32,942 bases of DNA from CAZADH01 sp964483805 (lineage in GTDB: Bacteria; Muiribacteriota; Ozemobacteria; Ozemobacterales; Ozemobacteraceae), in NCBI GenBank assembly GCA_964483805.1, contig CAZADH010000027.1, positions 1-32,942 on the forward strand, read 5' to 3'. Under the pieces are notes generated by a model, which worked only from the letters and a program-made list of their open reading frames with translations, had not been told where the DNA came from and made no database searches. Of the stretch, positions 1-6,532 are shown one piece after another (position 1 is the first letter of the stretch; each line of letters begins with the position of its first letter). The translations under genes and the position numbers were made by a program.

Positions 1-330
1 CGCCACCGCGTTGATGCGATGCACCAGTTCGTCGGTGCCGAAGGTGCCCTTGCCCGCCGCGCACCAGACATTGACGCCGTCGGTGTCGAGAACGAGAATC
101 CAGGCGTCGAGCGCGGCGATGTCGCGGCGCAGGTGATCGAAGGTCAGCTTGTAGTTGGCCGTCACCAGCACCGGGCTGGCGGGTCCGGGTTTGCCGAGAC
201 GATAGAGGCCCGGCGCTACTTTGTAGAAATCGCGCCCGTAACGGCAGCGAACCTCGAGCGCGCCCCACCAGTCGCCGACCGACCAGTGGCCGTCAATATT
301 GACAACGTCAATAATTTCGTTGGTGTTCAC
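1..330 (-). CDS. hgcA: HgcA, mercury-methylating corrinoid protein (5' part, cut by window edge)
   Basis: HgcA transfers a methyl group from its corrinoid to Hg(II), working with the ferredoxin HgcB, to make methylmercury. Only the first 110 residues are present, against about 330-350 in the family. The visible part is the corrinoid-binding domain with the cap-helix motif NVWCAAGK at residues 87-94. Cys90 is the expected lower ligand to cobalt (Cys93 in the Desulfovibrio ND132 protein). The flanking stretches SPVLVTANYKLTFD and DAWILVLDTDGVN also look like HgcA. The related CFeSP large subunit has Thr, not Cys, at this place, and its corrinoid domain is C-terminal rather than N-terminal. The start is a GTG with an excellent AGGAGG (340-345, minus strand) 9 nt upstream. 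The gene lies 51 nt downstream of acr3 on the same strand, so it is probably the third gene of an arsR-acr3-hgcA operon. hgcB would lie beyond the window. Confidence 0.88.
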   Translation of the reverse strand, partial: MNTNEIIDVVNIDGHWSVGDWWGALEVRCRYGRDFYKVAPGLYRLGKPGPASPVLVTANYKLTFDHLRRDIAALDAWILVLDTDGVNVWCAAGKGTFGTDELVHRINAVA

Positions 331-381
331 GATTCGGCCCCTCCTGGAGCCACAATAACACAATCACCCGGCTTCGAAGAC

Positions 382-1482
382 TCAGGGTGTTGCCCGGGCC
401 TCTTCCTGACCGAACCAGCCCCGCGTCCGATTGCAGAAGCTGCACACCGATAACATCACCGGCACCTCGACCAGGACCCCGACCACGCAGGCCAAGGCCG
501 CAGGCGATGCCGGACCGAACAACGTGATGGCCACGGCCACCGCCAGTTCGAAGAAGTTGCTGGCGCCGATCAATGCTCCAGGCGACGCGACGTTGTGCGG
601 GACCTTGAACAGCCACATCAGGAAGTAGGCCAGGCTCGAGTTGAAGTAGACCTGCACCAGGATCGGCACGGCCAGAAGGATGACGGCAAACCACCGCGTG
701 GTCAGGTTCTCGGCCTGGAACGCGAAAATCAAAACCAGCGTCGCCAACAAAGCCACCACCGTCACCGGGTGGAACTTCTCGAGAAACGACTTCTCGAACC
801 ACACCTGGTCATGCGTTCTGAGAAGGATCGTGCGCGTGAGATACCCAAGTGCCAGCGGAATCACGATGAACACCACCACCGAGGTGATCAGGACCTGCGA
901 TGGCACCACCACGTTGGCGACCCCGCACAGGAACATGACGATCGGGGCGAAGGCAACCAGCATGATCAGATCGTTGACGGCGACCTGAACCAGGGTGTAC
1001 GCCGGGTCGCCGTCGGTCAGATAACTCCAGACGAAGACCATGGCCGTGCACGGGGCGGCTGCCAGGATGATCAGGCCGGCGGTGTAGTTTTTGGCGGCCT
1101 CCGGGTCGATCCAGGCGGCGAACAGATTCTGGATGAACACCCAGGCGAAGAACGCCATGCTGAAGGGTTTCACGATCCAGTTGACGAACAGGGTCACCAG
1201 CAGGCCCTTCGGCTTCTCGGTGACCTTGGTCAGCGAACCGAAATCGATCTTCAACATCATCGGGTAGATCATCAACCAGATCAGTACAGCGATCGGAATG
1301 TTGACCTGCGACCCCTCGCCGAACTCCAGCTTGCTCAGTGCTTTGACGACGTCGGGGAGGAGCTTGCCGATGAGGACCCCGACGACCATGCAAATGAACA
1401 CCCAGATCGAGAGGTAGCGTTCGAACGGGTTGAGCTGTTTCTTGGGTTGCTCCGCAATTGGCGTTGTGGAAATGTCGCTCAT
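382..1482 (-). CDS. acr3: ACR3-family arsenite efflux permease
   Basis: This 366-residue inner-membrane protein of the BASS superfamily expels As(III), and in some members Sb(III), using the proton motive force. About ten hydrophobic segments start near residue 25. The motif APCTAMVFVWSYLTDGDPAYT carries the conserved essential Cys of transmembrane segment 4. GASNFFELAVAVAITLFG near the C-terminus is also typical of ACR3. Length fits the family (about 350-380). The ATG start has GAGG about 9 nt upstream. It lies 65 nt downstream of the ArsR gene and upstream of hgcA on the same strand, so As(III)-responsive control of all three is the simplest reading. Confidence 0.93.
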   Translation of the reverse strand: MSDISTTPIAEQPKKQLNPFERYLSIWVFICMVVGVLIGKLLPDVVKALSKLEFGEGSQVNIPIAVLIWLMIYPMMLKIDFGSLTKVTEKPKGLLVTLFVNWIVKPFSMAFFAWVFIQNLFAAWIDPEAAKNYTAGLIILAAAPCTAMVFVWSYLTDGDPAYTLVQVAVNDLIMLVAFAPIVMFLCGVANVVVPSQVLITSVVVFIVIPLALGYLTRTILLRTHDQVWFEKSFLEKFHPVTVVALLATLVLIFAFQAENLTTRWFAVILLAVPILVQVYFNSSLAYFLMWLFKVPHNVASPGALIGASNFFELAVAVAITLFGPASPAALACVVGVLVEVPVMLSVCSFCNRTRGWFGQEEARATP

Positions 1483-1547
1483 GGTTGCACTTACCTCGCT
1501 ATGTCTTCAGGAATTGGTCGCCGCGCAGGTCTTGATGGCCCCGGGCA

Positions 1548-1919
1548 CTACTCGCATCGTGCGCGGGTGGGAGCGCAGATCTTCTCGAGCGGAGCAGCCT
1601 TGATTTTCGCCAGGCGGGCCGCATCACGCTGCCAATGATCGGTGTCTGCGAGCGCTCGGCTCACCAGGGCCAGGGTGTCGCGAACGGCACGGGACGCCGA
1701 CCTGCGGGCGAGGCGACAGTAGTTCCACCGACCTTCTTTGCGCTTCTCGATCAAGCCCGCGTGACTCAGAAGGTGGATGTGGCGCGACACCGTGGATGGC
1801 GCCAGTTTGAGCAGCGCCACGAGTTGACACACGCACAGTTCGCCCTCCGTGAGCGCCATGAGAATGCGCAACCTCGCCTGATCGGCGAGAGCCTTGGTGA
1901 TGTTGAGCAGTGGACGCAT
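1548..1919 (-). CDS. arsR: ArsR-family metalloid-responsive repressor (first copy)
   Basis: A 123-residue winged-helix repressor of the ArsR/SmtB family. ELCVCQL at about residues 27-33 is the classical As(III)/Sb(III) sensing motif, with both Cys in the alpha-3 helix. It is followed by the recognition helix LAPSTVSRHIHLLSHAGLI and a wing (RKEGRWNYCRL). The C-terminus has two more Cys (CAPTRARCE), which could complete a three-thiolate site. The ATG start is only 4 nt from GGAGG; another ATG begins directly after the GGAGG and is too close to use. It heads the leftward arsR-acr3-hgcA series and is divergent from a second ArsR gene. Confidence 0.93.
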   Translation of the reverse strand: MRPLLNITKALADQARLRILMALTEGELCVCQLVALLKLAPSTVSRHIHLLSHAGLIEKRKEGRWNYCRLARRSASRAVRDTLALVSRALADTDHWQRDAARLAKIKAAPLEKICAPTRARCE

Positions 1920-1932
1920 GCATCCTCCGTTG

Positions 1933-1953
1933 TTTCGCGAAATGACGAAATGA
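1933..1953. promoter_or_regulatory. Candidate ArsR operator: palindrome plus tandem repeat
   Basis: A perfect 10-bp palindrome TTTCGCGAAA (1933-1942) overlaps a perfect tandem 8-bp repeat CGAAATGA (1938-1945 and 1946-1953). The block covers the expected transcription start of the leftward arsR promoter, where a repressor would block initiation. The sequence is seen directly; the operator role is inferred. Confidence 0.45.
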
Positions 1954-1954
1954 G

Positions 1955-1983
1955 AAGTTACTGCGTCGTCCAGACGATGTCAA
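1955..1983 (-). promoter_or_regulatory. Sigma-70-type promoter of arsR-acr3-hgcA
   Basis: On the minus strand, a consensus -35 TTGACA (1983-1978) is 17 bp from a -10 TAACTT (1960-1955). Initiation is expected near 1948, about 29 nt before the arsR start codon. The palindrome/direct-repeat block at 1933-1953 overlaps this start point. Confidence 0.6.
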
Positions 1984-2086
1984 TGGTTGCGGCCAGATGA
2001 AAGCTGAAGCGTGGCGACGAGACGCGCGGGCTGTGCACGTGCATCGCCTCTCGATTCCTCTGGCTGCGGCCGCTGTGCTCAAAAGC

Positions 2087-2122
2087 TTGACAATGAATTC
2101 CAAAATCGGTATATAAGAATAC
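2087..2122 (+). promoter_or_regulatory. Consensus promoter directly abutting the second arsR (leaderless)
   Basis: TTGACA (2087-2092) is separated by 17 bp from TATATA (2110-2115); TATAAG at 2112-2117 is an alternative -10. Initiation would fall at about 2121-2123, and the ATG is at 2123, with no Shine-Dalgarno before it. GTAT (2109-2112) and ATAC (2119-2122) form a short inverted repeat around the -10 that could belong to an ArsR operator. Confidence 0.6.
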
Positions 2123-2428
2123 ATGAAACCCGACGTGCGCAACTACACCCGCCGGGCCGCTATTGCGGCGGCGCTGGCGCACCCGCTGCGACTCATGGTC
2201 ATCGACTTTCTCCACGAGCGTGGCGAGACCTGCGTCTGCGAACTGGTCGCGGCCTTCGCGTGCAAGCAACCGATCATGAGCAAGCATCTGGCGACGCTCA
2301 AGAATGTCGGCCTGGTCGGGCAACGCAAGGAGGGACTCAAGGTCTTCTACTCTCTCAAGACCCCTTGCATTCTCGATTTCTTTGCGTGTGCCGACAAGGC
2401 GTTCGAAAATCACAAAAACACATTGTAA
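2123..2428 (+). CDS. ArsR-family repressor (second, divergent copy)
   Basis: A 101-residue winged-helix repressor. Residues 11-25 (AAAIAAALAHPLRLM-like) are the dimerisation/first helix region. ETCVCELV (about 35-42) is a CVC metal(loid)-sensing motif, followed by the HTH KQPIMSKHLATLKNVGLV and the wing QRKEGLKVFYSL. A C-terminal pair Cys (TPCILDFFACAD) may add to a different sensing site from that of the first ArsR. It appears to control the rightward set thioredoxin-thioredoxin-ccdA-permease. Start choice: the ATG at 2123 coincides with the predicted transcription start and has no ribosome binding site, so leaderless translation is likely. Confidence 0.9.
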   Translation: MKPDVRNYTRRAAIAAALAHPLRLMVIDFLHERGETCVCELVAAFACKQPIMSKHLATLKNVGLVGQRKEGLKVFYSLKTPCILDFFACADKAFENHKNTL

Positions 2429-2444
2429 ATATGGAGGCCGATTC

Positions 2445-2678
2445 ATGAAGATTCAGATTCTCGGTACCGGGTGCGCCAAATGCGAGAAATTGGCAGAACA
2501 GACCAAACAGGCCGCCGACGAACTGGGGTTGTCGTACGAACTGATCAAGGTCAAAGACCTGCAACAGATCATGGGATTCGGCGTCATGATGACGCCCGCT
2601 CTGGCCGTCGACGGCACCGTCAAGGTGGCCGGCAAGGTGCCCACCGTCGATGAGATCAAGAAGATGCTGCAGGGCTGA
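2445..2678 (+). CDS. Small thioredoxin-fold protein with CxxC (redox-active disulfide protein 2 type)
   Basis: A 77-residue cytoplasmic thioredoxin-like protein. It has strand MKIQILG, then TGCAKCEKL with the redox pair Cys10/Cys13, and a cis-Pro region MMTPALAVDG, which are the landmarks of a minimal thioredoxin/glutaredoxin fold. Start ATG has GGAGG (2433-2437) 7 nt upstream. Proteins of this size are often found beside ArsR genes and DUF318 permeases. A role in passing electrons or metal(loid) thiolates to the downstream membrane proteins is inferred from context, not shown. Confidence 0.85.
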   Translation: MKIQILGTGCAKCEKLAEQTKQAADELGLSYELIKVKDLQQIMGFGVMMTPALAVDGTVKVAGKVPTVDEIKKMLQG

Positions 2679-2697
2679 CCCACGTGAACGAACCCAC

Positions 2698-3222
2698 ATG
2701 AACACGCTTGTCCGAACTATCCTGGCGGTGGTGGTCGTTGCTGCCCTGGTGACCGGCTTCGTTCCCGGTGGCGACGGTCGCTGCGCTTGCGGCCACGGCT
2801 CCGCTTGTGCCGATCCCGTGCCGGTCGACGCAACGATTGCGCCGGCGTCAGCGGCGACGGTAGCGCAGGCAGCGGCGAGTGTGGCTGCTGCCGTCGTTGC
2901 CAGTCCGCCCGCGTCGGCGCCGGCGGCGACCGGTCCGTTGCCGAAACTCATCGATCTCGGGGCCGACAAGTGCGTGCCCTGCAGGAAGATGGCGCCGATT
3001 CTCGAGGAAGCGAAGAAGCTCTACGCGGGGCTGGCCGAGGTGGAGTTCATCGACGTCTGGAAGAACCGTGACGCCGGAAGTAAATACGGAATACGCACAA
3101 TTCCCACGCAGATCTTCTTCGATGCTGCGGGCAACGAACTGTTCCGTCACGAAGGCTTCTTTTCGATGGAGGACATCCAGAAGCAGTTTGCGTCGATGGG
3201 TGTCGCACTGCCCAAGCCATGA
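2698..3222 (+). CDS. Membrane-anchored or secreted thioredoxin-like protein
   Basis: 174 residues. Residues 1-24 form a signal/anchor helix (MNTLVRTILAVVVVAALVTG). Next come an unusual Cys cluster CACGHGSAC and a roughly 45-residue Ala/Pro-rich linker. The thioredoxin domain follows from about residue 80, with active site CVPC (DLGADKCVPCRKMAPIL) and cis-Pro region IRTIPTQIFFD. The active site should face outside the cytoplasm and receive electrons from the CcdA-like protein encoded next, whose start overlaps this stop by 4 bp (ATGA). The ATG at 2698 is preferred because an in-frame ATG further upstream lies inside the previous gene. Confidence 0.85.
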   Translation: MNTLVRTILAVVVVAALVTGFVPGGDGRCACGHGSACADPVPVDATIAPASAATVAQAAASVAAAVVASPPASAPAATGPLPKLIDLGADKCVPCRKMAPILEEAKKLYAGLAEVEFIDVWKNRDAGSKYGIRTIPTQIFFDAAGNELFRHEGFFSMEDIQKQFASMGVALPKP

Positions 3223-3908
3223 CCATCGACCTGGTTGCGCTCGAGGCCCAGATGGCTGACGTCATCGCCAGTTCCACGTGGCTGGCTCCGGCGGCAGCAT
3301 TCGGTGGCGGGGTACTGACCGCGCTCAATCCGTGCGTGCTGGCGACCGTGCCGCTGGTCATCGGGGTCGTGGGAGGATACTCCCAGGGTCCGGATGCGTG
3401 GAAGCGCGCCGTCGGGTTCAGCGTCTTCTTCGTCTTCGGTTTTGCCCTCGAGTTGGCCGTGCTGTTCTCGGTGTCAAAGGCATTGGTTCCATATCTGAGC
3501 GGACCGCACTGGCGCTACGTGATCGCCGGCATCTGCCTGTTCCTCGGGCTGCACCTGCTGCTCGAGTTCCAGATTCCCGGCCTGACCAGTCTTCCCGTCG
3601 GCAAACTGGGTGGACTCGCCGGTGTCACCGTTCTGGGGTTCATGTTCGGTCTCGTCTCGATGCCTTGCTCGGGGCCGGTGCTGTTGCTGCTCGGCAGCCT
3701 TGCTCCCGAAATCGGGGTCGCGAAAGCCGGCACGTTGCTCTTTCTGTATGGCCTCGGTCATTCACTGCTCATTCTCGTGGCCGGCGTCTCGGTCGGTACC
3801 GTGCAAGCGCTGGCCGACTCGCGGGGCATGAACCGCTTCATCGCCGCAACCAAGAAGGTGGCCGGCGTTCTCATCATCGGCGTCGGGGTCTATTTCCTGC
3901 GCTCCTGA
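3219..3908 (+). CDS. CcdA/DsbD-type transmembrane thiol electron transporter
   Basis: A 229-residue integral membrane protein with six hydrophobic segments. The two diagnostic Cys occur in LNPCVLATVPLVIG (segment 1) and SMPCSGPVLLL (segment 4), each in the Pro-Cys or Cys-Ser-Gly-Pro setting of the CcdA/DsbD core. The family moves reducing equivalents from cytoplasmic thioredoxin across the membrane to extracytoplasmic thioredoxin-like partners. The preceding gene encodes such a partner and overlaps it by 4 bp. Cytochrome c maturation is the common CcdA role, but no cytochrome genes are nearby and the ars-type setting suggests a detoxification role. Confidence 0.87.
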   Translation: MTIDLVALEAQMADVIASSTWLAPAAAFGGGVLTALNPCVLATVPLVIGVVGGYSQGPDAWKRAVGFSVFFVFGFALELAVLFSVSKALVPYLSGPHWRYVIAGICLFLGLHLLLEFQIPGLTSLPVGKLGGLAGVTVLGFMFGLVSMPCSGPVLLLLGSLAPEIGVAKAGTLLFLYGLGHSLLILVAGVSVGTVQALADSRGMNRFIAATKKVAGVLIIGVGVYFLRS

Positions 3909-3960
3909 TCGCCGTATTCACCGACTGCTCAGTAATACAGCATATTGACGAGGTATTGCC

Positions 3961-5427
3961 ATGAACTGGAAAGATGAGTGGAAGACGCTGGCGGCGATGA
4001 TCGCCGTTTTTCTCGGCTGTTTTTACCTGCCCATCGGTACGCCGCGTTTCGACAATGCCGTGCTCGAGGCGTTTCACCTGCTGAAATGGTACGCCCGCGA
4101 ACACGTCTTGCTGTGTCTCGTACCCGCCTTCTTCATCGCGGGGGCGATCACCATCTTCGTCAGCCAGGCGTCGGTCTTGAAATACCTGGGGCCCAACGCG
4201 AATCGCGTGGTCGCATACGGAGTGGCGTCGGTGTCGGGAACCATCCTTGCTGTCTGCTCATGCACGATCCTGCCGCTCTTCAACGGTATCTATCGCATGG
4301 GCGCCGGGCTCGGCCCGGCGTGCGCATTTCTCTATTCCGGCCCGGCGGTCAACGTGCTGGCGATCGTCATGAGTGCGCGCATTCTCGGTCTTGACATCGG
4401 CATTGCGCGTGCGGTCGGCGCGATCGGGTTCAGTGTCGTCATCGGCCTGGCCATGCACTTCCTGTTTCGTGAGGAAGAACAGGCCAAGGCGGCCATGGCG
4501 GCACAGATGGCCGAGGCCGACAACATTCGTCCGCTCTGGCACAATATCTTGTTCTTCGGTGCCATGGTCGGCATCCTGGTGTTCGCCAATTGGGGCAAAC
4601 CCCAGAGCGTCGAGCTGACGCTGCGCGATGGCGCGGTGATTGCTGGCGATGTACAGGAAGAGATCGAAGGGTTCGCCGACATCAAGGTCAAGGTCACGGC
4701 TGTTCAGGGGCGCGCGTGGGCGCTCGGGTCAGTGCAGAGCGTCCCCTTGGCCGACATCCAGCAGCGCGTCATCCCCGACAGCCCGTGGCGGGCGATCTGG
4801 AGCAACAAGTGGTGGGTGACGGCCGGATTCGCCGTTCTGCTCTGGGGAGTCCTGCTCACCATTCTGAAAATGGACGGTTGGCGGGTCGGTGCGGTTGCCG
4901 GAACCAGTGTGATCGCAGCACTTGTGGCGCCCGGTGACCCGTTGGTGCCCTTTGTGGTCGGAACCGTCGTGATCAGTCTCGTCACGGCGACGGCCGATGG
5001 AGAGGCGAAAGACTGGTTTGCCGCCAGTTGGGACAACGCGAAGATGATCCTGCCGTTGTTGTTCGGCGGAGTGATCGTGGCCGGCCTGCTACTGGGCCGA
5101 GTGGGGCACGAAGGGCTGATTCCCAACGCCTGGGTCCAGTCGATGGTTGGTGGCAACTCGCTCTTCGCCAACTTCTTCGCCGCGTTCTTCGGTGCTTTCA
5201 TGTATTTCACGACCCTGACCGAGGTGCCGATCGTGCAAGGCCTGATCGGCAGCGGCATGGGCAAGGGGCCGGCGCTCGCGTTGCTGCTGGCCGGACCGGC
5301 CTTGTCGCTCCCGAACATGCTGGTCATCAACCAGATCATGGGGCCCAAAAAAACGTTCGCATTTGTCTCTCTGGTCGTCCTCCTCGCGACGGTGTCCGGC
5401 ATGGTGTTCGGGGCCTTCTACGGCTGA
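3961..5427 (+). CDS. DUF318/ArsP-type permease (metal or organometalloid efflux candidate)
   Basis: A 488-residue membrane protein of the DUF318 (YraQ/ArsP/SO_0444) permease family. The N-terminal half has the typical AVCSCTILPLFNGIYRMGAGLGPA and FLYSGPAVN signatures; the second half has TTLTEVPIVQGLIGSGMGKGPALALLLAGPALSLPNM. About ten transmembrane segments are expected. Between the halves, residues about 205-280 form a hydrophilic insert (LTLRDGAVIAGDVQEEIEG and onward). ArsP members export trivalent methylated arsenicals and others are proposed Cu/Zn exporters, so the substrate here is not settled. It ends the arsR2 operon, 52 nt after the CcdA gene, and is followed by a strong terminator. 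Being opposite hgcA makes methylated metal(loid)s worth considering. Confidence 0.85.
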   Translation: MNWKDEWKTLAAMIAVFLGCFYLPIGTPRFDNAVLEAFHLLKWYAREHVLLCLVPAFFIAGAITIFVSQASVLKYLGPNANRVVAYGVASVSGTILAVCSCTILPLFNGIYRMGAGLGPACAFLYSGPAVNVLAIVMSARILGLDIGIARAVGAIGFSVVIGLAMHFLFREEEQAKAAMAAQMAEADNIRPLWHNILFFGAMVGILVFANWGKPQSVELTLRDGAVIAGDVQEEIEGFADIKVKVTAVQGRAWALGSVQSVPLADIQQRVIPDSPWRAIWSNKWWVTAGFAVLLWGVLLTILKMDGWRVGAVAGTSVIAALVAPGDPLVPFVVGTVVISLVTATADGEAKDWFAASWDNAKMILPLLFGGVIVAGLLLGRVGHEGLIPNAWVQSMVGGNSLFANFFAAFFGAFMYFTTLTEVPIVQGLIGSGMGKGPALALLLAGPALSLPNMLVINQIMGPKKTFAFVSLVVLLATVSGMVFGAFYG

Positions 5428-5463
5428 TCCTGTTCGGGTGGCTGCTCCCTGGCACCACTCGAA

Positions 5464-5500
5464 AGAAAACCCCGGGGCGGAAACCGCCCCGGGGTTTTCT
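5464..5500. terminator. 17-bp perfect hairpin, bidirectional terminator
   Basis: Arms 5464-5480 and 5484-5500 are perfect complements around an AAA loop. The GC-rich core is flanked by AAAA on one side and TTTT on the other, so it can end transcription from both the permease (plus strand) and the helix-hairpin-helix lipoprotein (minus strand), which converge here. Confidence 0.88.
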
Positions 5501-5530
5501 GCTGCGGTCGGATGACCGCGTCGATGGTGA

Positions 5531-6412
5531 TCAGTTTCCGGCGTACTTCGCAGCCAGCGTGTCGTAGGTCTTCTTCGCCGCGATGTAATCGTCGTAGGCA
5601 CGGCGTTGTTCCGAATACGTCGCATACGGATCGTTCTGCAGACGGGTGAAGCGCTGGTAGCGATCGACGTAGTTGCGATACGCCATGTCGAGTTCCTGAT
5701 TGGTCACCGCGCCACCGCGAGCGACAATGTAGTTCGCGATCTGGTTGTAGGTCGCCTCACCGATGCCGGGCACGTTCTTGATGTCTTCTTTGCGCTGGAA
5801 CTTGCCGTAGCTGGTGCGGTAATCGATGATGGCGCGGGCTTTCGCCGGCCCGATGCCGGGCAGGGTTTCGAGCTCGGCTTGGGTGGCGTAATTGATGTTG
5901 AGCTTGGTCGACGAGGTGTTGGCATACGGATCGGTGGTCGGCGCGGTCGGCGTGTGGTAGTAGCTCGACGTGCCGCCCGAGCAGGTGATCATGTTGGCGA
6001 TGGCCGCATATTTCGCTTCGCCGATCCCGCGAACGTTGATGATGTCGCGCGTCGTGCGGAACGGACCATAGAAGAAGCGATAATTGATGATCTCGTCGGC
6101 GAGGACCGGCCCGATGCCGGGCAGGCGCGCCAGTTCGTCGGCGCCGGCCGTGTTGATGTTGATCTTGTAACCGGTCGACGGGGTCGCATACGGATCGGTG
6201 TTGCCGCCCGTGTTGCCGCCGGTGTTATACGGGTCGGTCGTGCTCGGCGGATTGTTGCTGTACGGATCGGTGTTCGTGCCGGTGCCCGTGCTGTAAGGAT
6301 CGGTGTTGGTCGGTGGGTTGTTCGGGGGTGGTGGATTGCCCGTGCAGCCGGCCAGCGCCACACTCATGACCACCAGCAGAACGAAATAAGCCACACTGCG
6401 CTTCATGAACAT
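5531..6412 (-). CDS. Lipoprotein with two ComEA-type helix-hairpin-helix domains
   Basis: 293 residues. A signal peptide with lipobox LAGC (Cys23) is followed by a low-complexity linker with repeated TDPY/NTDPYS units (about residues 24-80). There are two ComEA-like (HhH)2 domains: KININTAGADELARLPGIGP..., about 83-142, and KLNINYATQAELETLPGIGP..., about 172-232. A charged, Tyr-rich, probably helical tail ends the protein. ComEA domains bind double-stranded DNA non-specifically outside the cytoplasmic membrane during DNA uptake, but tandem copies on a lipoprotein are not the standard ComEA layout, so DNA uptake is only one possibility. ATG 6412 is chosen because GGAGG lies 6 nt upstream; ATG 6406 is an alternative. 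The AT-rich stretch 6440-6465 probably holds its promoter. Confidence 0.82.
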   Translation of the reverse strand: MFMKRSVAYFVLLVVMSVALAGCTGNPPPPNNPPTNTDPYSTGTGTNTDPYSNNPPSTTDPYNTGGNTGGNTDPYATPSTGYKININTAGADELARLPGIGPVLADEIINYRFFYGPFRTTRDIINVRGIGEAKYAAIANMITCSGGTSSYYHTPTAPTTDPYANTSSTKLNINYATQAELETLPGIGPAKARAIIDYRTSYGKFQRKEDIKNVPGIGEATYNQIANYIVARGGAVTNQELDMAYRNYVDRYQRFTRLQNDPYATYSEQRRAYDDYIAAKKTYDTLAAKYAGN

Positions 6413-6532
6413 ACCGCACCTCCAGATTCAGCTAGGGTACTGAATAATAATTAATTGTATCAGGCAACCGCGCCTCCCCGGAAGGCAAGGCAGAAGCCCT
6501 GTCGTTAAGCGGAGTTGCCGCGGTCGGCAGGA

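Noticed and set aside
1..330. CFeSP large subunit (AcsC/CdhE) as an alternative to HgcA
   Set aside because: The cap-helix residue is Cys and the corrinoid domain starts at the N-terminus; CFeSP has Thr there and an N-terminal Fe-S and TIM-barrel region first.
5880..6330. Repeated GCATACGGATCGGTG-like DNA as a CRISPR or mobile repeat
   Set aside because: These are codon-level repeats encoding the TDPY linker units of the lipoprotein, with irregular spacing.
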